Source: Pseudarthrobacter oxydans (GTDB taxonomy: Bacteria; Actinomycetota; Actinomycetes; Actinomycetales; Micrococcaceae). From it: a stretch of 64,000 nucleotides of DNA. Location of the stretch: contig NZ_JABTYH010000022.1 of assembly GCF_013314975.1 (NCBI RefSeq), positions 1 through 64,000 on the forward strand, given 5' to 3'. Under the pieces are notes generated by a model, which did not search any database, was not told where the DNA came from, and saw nothing but the letters and a program-made list of their open reading frames with translations. This document shows positions 1 through 9,690 of this stretch, piece after piece (the first letter of the stretch is position 1; the number at the start of each line of letters is the position of its first letter). Made by a program: the position numbers and the translations under genes.

Positions 1-316
1 CCAGCCGGTCGTAGTGGACGGCACCGCCGTCGGACAGGAGGACCTGCTGCCGGGCGCGGTCCACACGCTTCACCCGGACGCCCAGGCGGATGTCGGCGCC
101 CTGGGCAGTCAGCTCCGCGGCGTCTGAGAGGGCCAGGGCCTCGACGGTGGTCCTGCCCACGCCGAGATCGGCCACGAGCACGCGGTTGTAGGCGGCTTCA
201 GCTTCCTCGCCCACCACCGTCAGGCCCACCTTGCCGCTGCGGACGGCAGGCAGGAGTTCGTCAACCAGCCGGGCCGCCACCGGGCCGAATCCCACAATGA
301 CAATCTGCTCGCTCAT
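1..316 (-). CDS. nirB: FAD-dependent nitrite reductase large subunit (NirB-like), N-terminal fragment
   Basis: Only the first 105 codons are in the window; the gene runs off the left edge. The product starts MSEQIVIVGFGPVAARL, a glycine-rich FAD-binding Rossmann motif, followed by a YNRVLV segment like that after the first beta-alpha-beta unit of NirB-type NAD(P)H nitrite reductases. The ATG overlaps the TGA of the upstream nitrate reductase gene (ATGA), so the two are translationally coupled. With a nitrate reductase and a NarK transporter just upstream, assimilatory nitrite reduction to ammonium in the cytoplasm is the best reading. The sirohaem and iron-sulfur part lies outside, so a stand-alone ferredoxin or rubredoxin reductase partner cannot be excluded. 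Confidence 0.65.
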   Translation of the reverse strand, partial: MSEQIVIVGFGPVAARLVDELLPAVRSGKVGLTVVGEEAEAAYNRVLVADLGVGRTTVEALALSDAAELTAQGADIRLGVRVKRVDRARQQVLLSDGGAVHYDRL

Positions 317-2532
317 GAGGCCTCCGTCGTTTGAAGCACGTTGGTGGAAAGGGACGCGGCTACGGGCCGGACCCACACGGTGTTGAACTTGAACTCCGGC
401 ATCCCGGAGACGGGGTCCGTGGCCGCTTCCGTGAGGCGGTTCGCACTCTCGAGTTCGGGGAAGTGGAACGGCAGGAAGACGGTTTCGGGACGGATGGCGG
501 TGCTGAGCTGGGCCCGGCACTGCACCTCGCCGCGCTCATTGGCAACGGACACGAGCGACCCCTCGGTGATGCCCATCGACGCCGCAGCCGCCGGATGGAT
601 CTGCACCTTCGCTTCCGGCTGCGCCGCCAGCAGCTCCGACACCCGCCGGGTCTGCGCGCCGGACTGGTAGTGCTCCAGGAGGCGGCCGGTAATGAGGGTC
701 ATGGTTGTCGCTGCGGTGCCGGCCCCTGCAGGGGGCGCAGCAGGAGCACGACGGCGGCGCGGCGTCACCGGGGTCATCACGGCTTTGCCGTCCGGGTGCG
801 CGAACCGGTCCTGGAACAGCCGCGGTGTTCCCTGGCTGCCGGCGGGGTAGGGCCAGTAGGCGGCTTCGCCGCGGTCCAGCATGCCGTAGTCGATCCCGGA
901 GTAGTCCGCCAGTCCGCCGGCAGAGGCAAGGCGGAGTTCCTCGAACACGGTTTCGGGGTCCTCGCTGTAGGTGGAAGGGGCGTCAAGGGCTTCGGCCAGC
1001 CGCGCCATGATCCACAGTTCACTGCGGGCGCCGGCCGGCGGAGTGAGGGCCCGGCGGCGGCGCAGCACGCGGCCTTCGAGGTTCGTCAGGGTGCCCTCTT
1101 CCTCCGCCCACTGGAGGACGGGAAGGATGAGGTCGGCCTCAGCGGCCGTCTCAGACATAAAGAAGTCGCAGACCATCAGGAAGTCCAGGCTCCGGAGCCC
1201 CGCGATCACGGCGTTGGCGTCGGGGGAGGCCACGGCGATGTTGGAGGCGTGGACAAGAAGGCAGCGGACGCCGTCGGGCTTGCCCAGCGACTTCAGCAGC
1301 TGCACGGCGGGCAGGCCCGGGCCGGGAATGAGGTCCTCCTCCACGCCCCAGACCTTGGCCACGTGGGCGCGGGCGGCGGGGTCGGTGATCTTGCGGTAGC
1401 CGGGGAGCTGGTCGGCCTTCTGGCCGTGCTCGCGTCCGCCCTGGCCGTTGCCCTGGCCGGTGAGGGTCCCGTAGCCGCTCCGGGCCGATCCGGGCAGGCC
1501 CAGCAGGAGGCTCAGGTTGATCGCGGCCGTGGCGGTGTCGGTGCCGTCCACGTGCTGCTCCACACCGCGGCCGGTGAGGATATAGCTCCCGCCGTCGCGT
1601 GCGCCCCGGGCCAGCCGGCGGGCCGTTTCGCGGATCAGTTCAGCCGGGACGCCGGTGAGGGACTGCACCCGTTCGGGCCAGAAGGAGTTGACGCTGCGGG
1701 CTACGGCACTGTAGCCGGACGTGCGCCCAGCCAGGTACGCGCTGTCCACCAGGTTCTCGTGGATGACCACGTGGGAGATGCCCAGGAGAAGGGTAAGGTC
1801 GGTGCCCGGCAGGGGCTGGAGGTGGAGGCCGCCGCCGTCGGCCGTGAACGCGGCAGTGGCGGAACGGCGCGGATCCACCACGATCAGCCCGCCGGCGTCG
1901 CGCGTTCCCTTGAGATGCTGCACGAACGGCGGCATGGTTTCGGCGACGTTGGAGCCGAGCATCAGGATGGTGCTGGCGGTGTCCAGCGCTTCGAGGGGGA
2001 AGGGGAGCCCGCGGTCAACGCCGAAAGCGCGCATCCCGGCCGCCGCGGCCGAGGACATGCAGAACCGGCCGTTGTAGTCGATGCGGGAGGTGCCCAGGGC
2101 GAGCCGGGCGAACTTCCCCAGCATGTAGGCCTTTTCGTTGGTGAGGCCGCCACCGCCGAACACGCCGACGGCGTCGGCGCCGTACCGGGCGCGGGCGTCC
2201 TTCACAGCGGACACGGCGAGGTCCAGGGCCTGGTCCCAGCTGATGGGCCGGTGGACGCCGTCAGCGCCTTTCAGGAGCGGCTCCGTGATCCGTCCGGGGT
2301 GGTTCAGGAGGCTGGCGGAGGTCCAGCCCTTGCGGCACAGGCCGCCGCGGTTGGTGGGGAAATCCCGGCCGCTGACTTCGAGGGGTGCCGCCAAGGGGAT
2401 TCCGGGGGCGGCAGTTCCCGGCACGGGGACTGACCCCGGCTGGGAAGCCGGGGCCAGTGCCGTGGGAGACGTGAGCGTCATGGCGCACTGCAGGGCGCAG
2501 TAAGGGCAGTGCGTGTCGGCGCTTTTGGTCAT
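313..2532 (-). CDS. nasA: Assimilatory nitrate reductase, molybdopterin catalytic subunit
   Basis: A 739-residue molybdopterin oxidoreductase. The N-terminus carries a 4Fe-4S motif with Cys at residues 9, 12, 16 and 66 (HCPYCALQC, then RGGLCRKGW), followed by the bis-MGD-binding body and a C-terminal molydopterin dinucleotide-binding domain (GRLLEHYQSG, NERGEV). No signal peptide and no C-terminal FAD/BFD domain are present, which suits a cytoplasmic NasA-type enzyme reducing nitrate to nitrite with a separate electron donor. The ATG at 2532 is chosen because the narK stop ends one base before it; an in-frame ATG 20 codons earlier would lie inside narK. A Pro/Ala-rich stretch of about 35 residues sits between the third and fourth cluster cysteines. 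It is the middle gene of a narK-nasA-nirB-like operon. Confidence 0.85.
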   Translation of the reverse strand: MTKSADTHCPYCALQCAMTLTSPTALAPASQPGSVPVPGTAAPGIPLAAPLEVSGRDFPTNRGGLCRKGWTSASLLNHPGRITEPLLKGADGVHRPISWDQALDLAVSAVKDARARYGADAVGVFGGGGLTNEKAYMLGKFARLALGTSRIDYNGRFCMSSAAAAGMRAFGVDRGLPFPLEALDTASTILMLGSNVAETMPPFVQHLKGTRDAGGLIVVDPRRSATAAFTADGGGLHLQPLPGTDLTLLLGISHVVIHENLVDSAYLAGRTSGYSAVARSVNSFWPERVQSLTGVPAELIRETARRLARGARDGGSYILTGRGVEQHVDGTDTATAAINLSLLLGLPGSARSGYGTLTGQGNGQGGREHGQKADQLPGYRKITDPAARAHVAKVWGVEEDLIPGPGLPAVQLLKSLGKPDGVRCLLVHASNIAVASPDANAVIAGLRSLDFLMVCDFFMSETAAEADLILPVLQWAEEEGTLTNLEGRVLRRRRALTPPAGARSELWIMARLAEALDAPSTYSEDPETVFEELRLASAGGLADYSGIDYGMLDRGEAAYWPYPAGSQGTPRLFQDRFAHPDGKAVMTPVTPRRRRAPAAPPAGAGTAATTMTLITGRLLEHYQSGAQTRRVSELLAAQPEAKVQIHPAAAASMGITEGSLVSVANERGEVQCRAQLSTAIRPETVFLPFHFPELESANRLTEAATDPVSGMPEFKFNTVWVRPVAASLSTNVLQTTEAS

Positions 2533-2533
2533 G

Positions 2534-4006
2534 TTAGACGTGTCCCATCGCATTTCGGTTGGCGTTGCGGATGTAGCAGGACCAGCACACAACCAGCATC
2601 AGGACGTACGCCCCGACGAAGCCGTAGAACGCGGGGGTGTACGAGCCGCTGGCCGAGTTGGAGGCGTTCAGCACCTGCGGGATCACGAACCCGCCGTAGG
2701 CGCCGATAGCGGAGATGAGGCCCAGGGCGGAGGAGGCGAGGCGCTGGGTGGCCACCGAGCTGGCGCCGTTCCGGGCAGCGCGGCTGTTGGTGGCAAAGAT
2801 GATGGGGATCATCCGATAGGTGGCACCGTTTCCGAAGCCGCTGGCGGTGAAGAGCATCAGGAAGAGGGCCAGGAAGAGCCAGAAGTTCTTCAGCGGAAGG
2901 GTCCAGATCATGGTGAGGGTGATGACGGCCATGGAGGCGAAGGCCGCCACAGTCATGCGGGCACCGCCCATCCGGTCAGCCATGCGTCCGCCGTACGGGC
3001 GGGCCAGGGAGCCCACCAGCGGGCCGAGGAAGGCCAGCGACAGTGCCACAGTGCCCACTCCGATGGAGGAGAAAGCCGGGAAGTAGTCCTTGATCAGTTT
3101 GGGGAAGACACCGGCGAATCCGATGAACGAGCCGAACGTGCCGATGTAGAGCAGCGCCATGATCCACAGGTGCGGTTCCTTCAGCGCTGCGATGGAGCCT
3201 GCCACGTCACCCTTGGCACTGGTGAGGTTGTCCATGTACTTCCAGGCACCGAAGGCGGCGATCAGGATGAACGGGACCCACATCCAGCCGGCCAGGGGCA
3301 GGTTGACCGTGCCGACGGCGAGGAGGGTGATGGCAATCGGGACGGCCAGCTGTGCCACGGCGGCACCCATGTTGCCGCCGGCGGCGTTCAGGCCCAGGGC
3401 CCAGCCCTTTTCGCGGGCGGGGTAGAAGAAGGTGATGTTGGCCATGGAGCTGGCGAAGTTGCCGCCGCCGAAGCCTGCCAGGGCGGCCACCAGGAGCATG
3501 ACGCCGAACGGGGTTTCCGGGTTGGAGACACACAGGGCCAGGCCGATGGAGGGGATCAGGAGCAGCAGGGCGGACACGATGGTCCAGTTGCGGCCGCCGA
3601 AGCGGGGAACCATGAAGGTGTACGGGATGCGCAGGGTGGCACCCACGAGGCTCGGCATGGAGATCAGCCAGAATATTTCGGAGGTGGAGAAGGTGAAGCC
3701 GGCTGCGGGGAGCTGGACCACCACGATGGACCAGAGCTGCCATACGACAAAGCCGAGGAATTCGGCGAAGATTGACCAGTTCAGGTTGCGGCGTGCAATG
3801 GAGCGGCCTGCAGTTTCCCACTGCTCCTTGTTCTCGGCATCCCAGTTGGCGATCCAGCGGCCGGGGCGGAATTCAAGGGCGGGGGAGTCTGTGGTGCGGG
3901 TAGGGCCGGGCTGTGCGCTGGCGGATGCGGCGGTTCCGGGCAAGGCGGAATCTTCGAGATCAACGGAACTTCCGGTGCCGGCATCGGCGGTGCGGTCAAC
4001 AGTCAC
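2534..4006 (-). CDS. narK: MFS nitrate/nitrite transporter (NarK family)
   Basis: A 490-residue major facilitator with about twelve membrane segments and a soluble N-terminal tail of about 60 residues. The glycine-rich GGGNFASSMANITFFYP segment and a second AAGGNMGAAVAQ segment are the two nitrate signature motifs of the NarK/NasA family. It should import nitrate, and perhaps export nitrite, across the cytoplasmic membrane. The start is GTG, preceded by a strong AAGGAGG ribosome site. The stop codon lies one base before the nasA start, so this is the first gene of the nitrate operon. It is transcribed divergently from the MHS transporter at 4284. Confidence 0.88.
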   Translation of the reverse strand: MTVDRTADAGTGSSVDLEDSALPGTAASASAQPGPTRTTDSPALEFRPGRWIANWDAENKEQWETAGRSIARRNLNWSIFAEFLGFVVWQLWSIVVVQLPAAGFTFSTSEIFWLISMPSLVGATLRIPYTFMVPRFGGRNWTIVSALLLLIPSIGLALCVSNPETPFGVMLLVAALAGFGGGNFASSMANITFFYPAREKGWALGLNAAGGNMGAAVAQLAVPIAITLLAVGTVNLPLAGWMWVPFILIAAFGAWKYMDNLTSAKGDVAGSIAALKEPHLWIMALLYIGTFGSFIGFAGVFPKLIKDYFPAFSSIGVGTVALSLAFLGPLVGSLARPYGGRMADRMGGARMTVAAFASMAVITLTMIWTLPLKNFWLFLALFLMLFTASGFGNGATYRMIPIIFATNSRAARNGASSVATQRLASSALGLISAIGAYGGFVIPQVLNASNSASGSYTPAFYGFVGAYVLMLVVCWSCYIRNANRNAMGHV

Positions 4007-4077
4007 GGGGTACCTCCTTCTGGGGGATGTTGTTCCTCCAAGGTAGGGAAGCCGCGTTTCACGGACGGACGCCGTGT

Positions 4078-4093
4078 GTTAACGCGCTGTGAC
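4078..4093 (-). promoter_or_regulatory. Possible GlnR-like nitrogen-control half-site pair upstream of narK
   Basis: Read on the narK strand, the site is GTCAC, six bases, then TTAAC, partly matching the actinobacterial GlnR box (GTnAC-n6-GAAAC). A GAAAC pentamer follows further downstream. It lies 70-90 bases upstream of the narK start. The second half-site is poor, so this is only suggestive. Confidence 0.25.
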
Positions 4094-4283
4094 ATTTGCC
4101 TATCGGCGGGCCTTGCCGGGTGTGAGGCGGACGGCGGGGACCACAAAATGAGACACACCACACAGGTCCGCATGCTGGACCTTTCGTCCATTGACTGGAC
4201 GGAGGGAACTAATATTGAACTCTGACTATTTCGAGCCGTTCCTTTACCCCGGGTCCGGCCGGTCCTCACGAAAGCGTTTACCT

Positions 4284-5693
4284 ATGTCATCCACCCATAC
4301 CTCCACGGTGTCCGGGTCCCAGCCGGTGAACTCACGCGGACGCGTGATCGTCGCCAGCCTGATCGGCACCACGGTCGAGTTTTACGACTTCTACGTCTAC
4401 GCCACCGCCGCAGTGCTGGTTTTCCCGCAGCTGTTCTTCCCCAACCAGAACGAAACCACCCAGCTCCTGAGCTCGTTCGCCGTGTTCGGCGTGGCCTTCA
4501 TTGCCCGCCCCCTCGGCTCGATCGTCTTTGGGCACTTCGGCGACAAATTCGGCCGTAAGGGCACCCTGGTGGCATCCCTCCTGACCATGGGTATTGCGAC
4601 CTTCCTGATCGGCTGCCTGCCCACCGCACTGGTTCCGGGCTGGGAGTTCTGGGCTCCGGCCCTGCTGGTGGTCATGCGTTTCGCCCAGGGCCTGGCCCTG
4701 GGTGGTGAATGGAGCGGCGCCGCGCTGCTGGCCACGGAGAATGCCCCGGCCAACAAGCGCGCCATCTACGGAACCTTCCCGCAGCTGGGTGCGCCCATCG
4801 GCTTCATCATCGCCAACGTCATCTTCCTGGTGTTCAGCTACGCGCTCTCGCCGGCTGACTTCCAGGCCTGGGGCTGGCGCGTGCCGTTCCTGCTCAGCGC
4901 CGTCATGGTGATCATCGGACTGTACGTCCGCCTGAAGCTGATCGAAACTCCTGCCTTCACCAAGGTGATCGAGTCCAACGAAGTGGCCAAGCTGCCGCTG
5001 GGCCGGGTGTTCAAGACCAGCTGGCGCCAGCTCATCCTGGGCACGTTCATCATGCTCGCCACATATGTGCTCTTCTATCTGATGACCACCTTCACCCTCA
5101 CCTACGGCACCCGTCCCGCCACGCTGGACGCTGCCAGGGCCGCGGCTGAAAAGGCCGGAAAGCCGATGTCGGAAGCGGCCGCCGCGGCGTTCGTCCCCGG
5201 ACTGGGCTACACCCGCAACGACTTCCTGTGGATGCTGATTGCCGGCGTCGTCTTCTTCGGCATCTTCACCCTCGTGTCCGGGCCGCTGGCCGAGAAGTAC
5301 GGCCGCCGCAAGATGCTCCTGGCCGTTACCGGCGGAATCTTCGTCTTCGGCCTGCTGTTCGTCCCGCTGTTCAGCGGCGGATTTGTTGGCACCATGGCGC
5401 TGCTGGTGATCGGTTTCTCCCTGATGGGCCTGACGTTCGGACCCATGGGCGCCCTGCTGCCCGAATTGTTCCCCACCAACGTCCGGTACACGGGGTCCGC
5501 AGTGAGCTATAACTTCTCCAGCATCCTGGGCGCAGCGGTGGCCCCGTTCATCGCCGTCGCGCTGTGGGAACTCGCGGACGGCAGTCCCGTGCTGGTGGGC
5601 GTCTACCTGACCTCCATGGCCGTGCTGACGCTCATTGCCCTGTTCGTGAGCAAGGAAACCCGCGACCTGGACTACGAGAACAACGTGGCCTAG
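4284..5693 (+). CDS. MHS-family MFS transporter (metabolite:H+ symporter)
   Basis: A 469-residue member of the metabolite:H+ symporter branch of the MFS (ProP, KgtP and ShiA relatives). The opening RVIVASLIGTTVEFYDFYVY, the FGHFGDKFGRKGTL loop and the RFAQGLALGGEWSGAALL motif are characteristic, with twelve predicted membrane segments. The substrate is probably a small organic acid or osmolyte, but sequence alone does not decide it. The ATG at 4284 is chosen because homologues begin about 25 residues before the first helix; an in-frame ATG at 4191 would add a non-conserved tail. No convincing Shine-Dalgarno precedes it. It stands alone, divergent from narK and convergent with the amidotransferase gene. 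Confidence 0.8.
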   Translation: MSSTHTSTVSGSQPVNSRGRVIVASLIGTTVEFYDFYVYATAAVLVFPQLFFPNQNETTQLLSSFAVFGVAFIARPLGSIVFGHFGDKFGRKGTLVASLLTMGIATFLIGCLPTALVPGWEFWAPALLVVMRFAQGLALGGEWSGAALLATENAPANKRAIYGTFPQLGAPIGFIIANVIFLVFSYALSPADFQAWGWRVPFLLSAVMVIIGLYVRLKLIETPAFTKVIESNEVAKLPLGRVFKTSWRQLILGTFIMLATYVLFYLMTTFTLTYGTRPATLDAARAAAEKAGKPMSEAAAAAFVPGLGYTRNDFLWMLIAGVVFFGIFTLVSGPLAEKYGRRKMLLAVTGGIFVFGLLFVPLFSGGFVGTMALLVIGFSLMGLTFGPMGALLPELFPTNVRYTGSAVSYNFSSILGAAVAPFIAVALWELADGSPVLVGVYLTSMAVLTLIALFVSKETRDLDYENNVA

Positions 5694-5732
5694 GGATACG
5701 GACCGTACGTTCCAGCCCGGTTCGTGGCTGCG

Positions 5733-5775
5733 GTGCCCGGTGCGTTCCCCGTCAACAGGGGAGTGCGCCGGGCAC
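5733..5775 (+). terminator. Imperfect hairpin terminator between convergent genes
   Basis: Arms starting GTGCCCGG and ending CCGGGCAC fold with a few wobble pairs into a stem of about 18 pairs with a seven-base loop, followed by a short T run. It lies 40 bases after the transporter stop and before the end of the convergent amidotransferase gene. Confidence 0.55.
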
Positions 5776-5844
5776 TTTCGCGTCCGGGGCCGGAGGAAGT
5801 GGGCGGGAACGCACGACGGCGGCGCTTCGGGGCCGTGCGGGGTG

Positions 5845-6576
5845 TCACCGGGCGTAGCGGTCCACGAAGTTCCGGAGCACCTTCATGGGTTCGGTGACGG
5901 TGAACTGCCGGGCGTTCTCCATCAGGTCCTCAGCCGATTCGGGCGGGAAGTAGCCGGCGTTGCGGTAGATGTCGATGCGGGTGATGAGCCCGTCTACGTC
6001 CAGTTCGGGGTGGAACTGCGTGGCGTAGAGATTCGTCCGGATGCGGAACATGTGCACCGGGCAGGCCGCGGAGCGCGCAAGCAGCACGGCGTGCGCCGGC
6101 AGGGCGGTGCAGGCCTCCTTGTGGCCGGTGAAGGCGGTAAAGGAGCGCGGCATACCCTTCAGGACAGGGTCCTCGAGTCCCGCGTCCGTGAGTTCTATCT
6201 CCACTCCGCCCAGCGGTTCACCATAGGTCCTGTCGATGACGGCGCCCTGGTGCGTGCCGAGCGTGCCCACGCCGTAGCAAGCGCCCAGGAACGGGAAATC
6301 CCGGGCCACCAGCCTGTCCAGCAGCCCGGACAGCTCACGTTCCACCCGGTGCTGGACGGCTGATTTCCCTTCCGGCGGATCGCTGGAGGTGAAGGGGCTT
6401 CCGCCAACAATGACCCCCGAGTAGTCCGCGAGGTCCAGGTCCGGCAGCGGTGCAGCCTCGAGCCTGACGCGGCGCAGTTCCCGCTCTTCCAGGCCGCCAT
6501 AGCGCAGGTAGGCGTCGTATTCGTCGTCGGCGGCGGCGTCCTCGGCCCGGGAGGCCAGGAGCAGGAAAGGCAGCAT
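5845..6576 (-). CDS. Class I glutamine amidotransferase-like protein
   Basis: A 243-residue protein with the class I GATase fold. The nucleophile elbow FLGACYGVG places the catalytic Cys at residue 100, and the QFHPELD segment supplies the His; it also has the GVIVGGSPF oxyanion loop. No synthetase domain is fused, so it belongs to the stand-alone GuaA-like amidotransferases, some of which act in gamma-glutamyl metabolism. The substrate is unknown. The next gene on the same strand, the NTF2-like protein, lies 35 bases upstream, so the two may be co-transcribed. No clear ribosome site precedes the ATG; a CACACT box lies six bases upstream, a weak version of the leaderless arrangement seen elsewhere here. 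Confidence 0.75.
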   Translation of the reverse strand: MLPFLLLASRAEDAAADDEYDAYLRYGGLEERELRRVRLEAAPLPDLDLADYSGVIVGGSPFTSSDPPEGKSAVQHRVERELSGLLDRLVARDFPFLGACYGVGTLGTHQGAVIDRTYGEPLGGVEIELTDAGLEDPVLKGMPRSFTAFTGHKEACTALPAHAVLLARSAACPVHMFRIRTNLYATQFHPELDVDGLITRIDIYRNAGYFPPESAEDLMENARQFTVTEPMKVLRNFVDRYAR

Positions 6577-6611
6577 CTGCTAAGTGTGCCGGTTTGGGCC
6601 GGAGCTGTCAG

Positions 6612-7049
6612 CTAGGCCGGAGGCTGGGTGAGGGAGCGGCGCGACTGCGGGCGCGCGGCAGGGTCGGCATGCCGGTGCACGAGCTTCCAGTAGCCTTCCT
6701 CGCGCCGGAAGATGCTGGTCACCCGGAGGGCGAACTCCTCGGCAACAGCCGCACCGTCCAGGCGGGCCTGGAAGTGTTCGGTCTCCACCAGGTAGGCGGT
6801 GTCCCGTGCGGTGTAGGACGTGACGGTGTCGAACCCCAGCATCCGGCCGTCCTGGAACTGCCGGGCAGCCTGGTCCAGCCTCGCCTCCACCTGCGCCCAG
6901 CCGCGGGCGATCCCGCCAAAGGGGTTGGCCAGCGTGACGTCGTCCAGCCGGGAATAGAGCTCCTTGACGGGCTCGGGATTGCCCCGGGTAATCTCGGGGA
7001 CGGCCAGGTGGTACCGGCCCACTTCTTCCTGGAAACTGGGTGCGAGCAT
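6612..7049 (-). CDS. NTF2-like / SnoaL-like small protein
   Basis: A 145-residue soluble protein with the alternating helix-strand pattern of the NTF2-like (SnoaL/DUF4440) cone fold. A long N-terminal helix includes PVKELYSRLDDVTLANPFGG, and the C-terminal strands end RREEGYWKLVHRHAD, typical of this superfamily. Members bind small ligands or act as isomerases or dehydratases; no specific activity can be assigned. A GGAGG ribosome site lies just before the ATG. It sits 15 bases downstream of the acyl-CoA carboxylase alpha gene on the same strand, so it may be the last part of that transcript. Confidence 0.65.
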   Translation of the reverse strand: MLAPSFQEEVGRYHLAVPEITRGNPEPVKELYSRLDDVTLANPFGGIARGWAQVEARLDQAARQFQDGRMLGFDTVTSYTARDTAYLVETEHFQARLDGAAVAEEFALRVTSIFRREEGYWKLVHRHADPAARPQSRRSLTQPPA

Positions 7050-7064
7050 GGGTGCCTCCGGCGC

Positions 7065-8879
<1,815 letters not shown>

Positions 8880-8971
8880 GGCGTCTCCTTCTTTCCTTCA
8901 GGGAGCCTAGCGCGGTTTTGAGGGTTCCGCCGATATTACTTGCGGAATCCGCGTGTAAACGGGCCAAGCTT

Positions 8972-8987
8972 TGTAGGGAAGCTACAA
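8972..8987 (-). promoter_or_regulatory. Palindromic operator upstream of accA3, shared with accD
   Basis: TGTAGGGAAGCTACAA. It contains the inverted repeat TTGTAG-n5-CTACAA when one more base is included, and matches 15 of 16 bases of the site upstream of accD at 19216. A TAATAT -10-like box on the gene strand lies at 8933-8938 between this site and the start codon, so the operator would sit just upstream of, or over, the -35 region. The cognate protein is unknown; a FasR-like regulator of lipid synthesis is an inference from the two targets. Confidence 0.6.
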
Positions 8988-9033
8988 GACCCTGCCGTTT
9001 ACGGTGCTTTTGGCGCCGGCGCTGCAGGTGCCG

Positions 9034-9678
9034 TCAGCCGCGCCAGAGGTCGGTGATGCGCACGTTCGCGGCGGCAAGGAGGCTGCGGAGGGTGGAGACG
9101 GAAAGTCCGACGACGGTGTGCGGGTCGCCGTCGACCTTCCGGATGAATGCCCCGCCCAGGCCGTCAATGGTGAAGGATCCGGCACAGTGCAGCGGTTCGC
9201 CCGTGGCGATGTAGGCGTCGATTTCTGCCGGGTCCATCTCCAGGAAGCTGACCTCGGCCGAGGCCACCGTCCCGAGGGTGGCGCCGGTGCCCATACCTTC
9301 GCCGTCGTCGTCGGAATGTGTGTCCCGGCAGTCCACCAGCCAATGGCCCGTATGCAGCACCCCTGTGTTGCCGCTCATCCGCAGCATGCGCTCGCGGGCG
9401 ATCTCGGAGGTGTACGGCTTGCCGTGCGCCTCGCCGTCGAACTCGAACACAGAGTCGCAGCCCAGGACCAGCGCGCCCTCAGCTTCCGGCAGCGCCGCCA
9501 CTGCCTCGGCCTTGGCCCGGGCCAGCAGCAGGGCGGTGTCGTGCGGATCGGTGACGCCGTAGCTGGCCTGGACGGTGTCCTCGTCCACGTCGGACACCAG
9601 GATGGAGTGCCGGATGCCGGCCTCGGCCAGGAGCTTGGTGCGGGCGGGGGACTGGGATGCAAGAATCAGGCGGACCAC
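9034..9678 (-). CDS. maf: Maf family nucleoside triphosphate pyrophosphatase
   Basis: A 214-residue Maf/HAM1-like house-cleaning enzyme. The N-terminal LILASQSPARTKLLAEAG is the Maf signature; LGCDSVFEFDG holds the catalytic Asp region and IDGLGGAFIRKVDGDPHTVVGLS is the conserved C-terminal segment. It hydrolyses non-canonical or modified nucleotides (m7GTP, dTTP/UTP classes) in the cytosol. The start is GTG. A TAGGCT box lies exactly six bases upstream and overlaps the end of the MMPL gene, so maf probably has its own leaderless transcript. Placement beside acyl-CoA carboxylase genes is common in actinobacteria. Confidence 0.9.
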   Translation of the reverse strand: MVRLILASQSPARTKLLAEAGIRHSILVSDVDEDTVQASYGVTDPHDTALLLARAKAEAVAALPEAEGALVLGCDSVFEFDGEAHGKPYTSEIARERMLRMSGNTGVLHTGHWLVDCRDTHSDDDGEGMGTGATLGTVASAEVSFLEMDPAEIDAYIATGEPLHCAGSFTIDGLGGAFIRKVDGDPHTVVGLSVSTLRSLLAAANVRITDLWRG

Positions 9679-9684
9679 AAATCC

Positions 9685-9690
9685 AGCCTA
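9685..9690 (-). promoter_or_regulatory. Leaderless -10 box of maf
   Basis: TAGGCT on the gene strand, exactly six bases before the GTG, overlapping the TAG stop codon of the MMPL gene. Confidence 0.5.
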
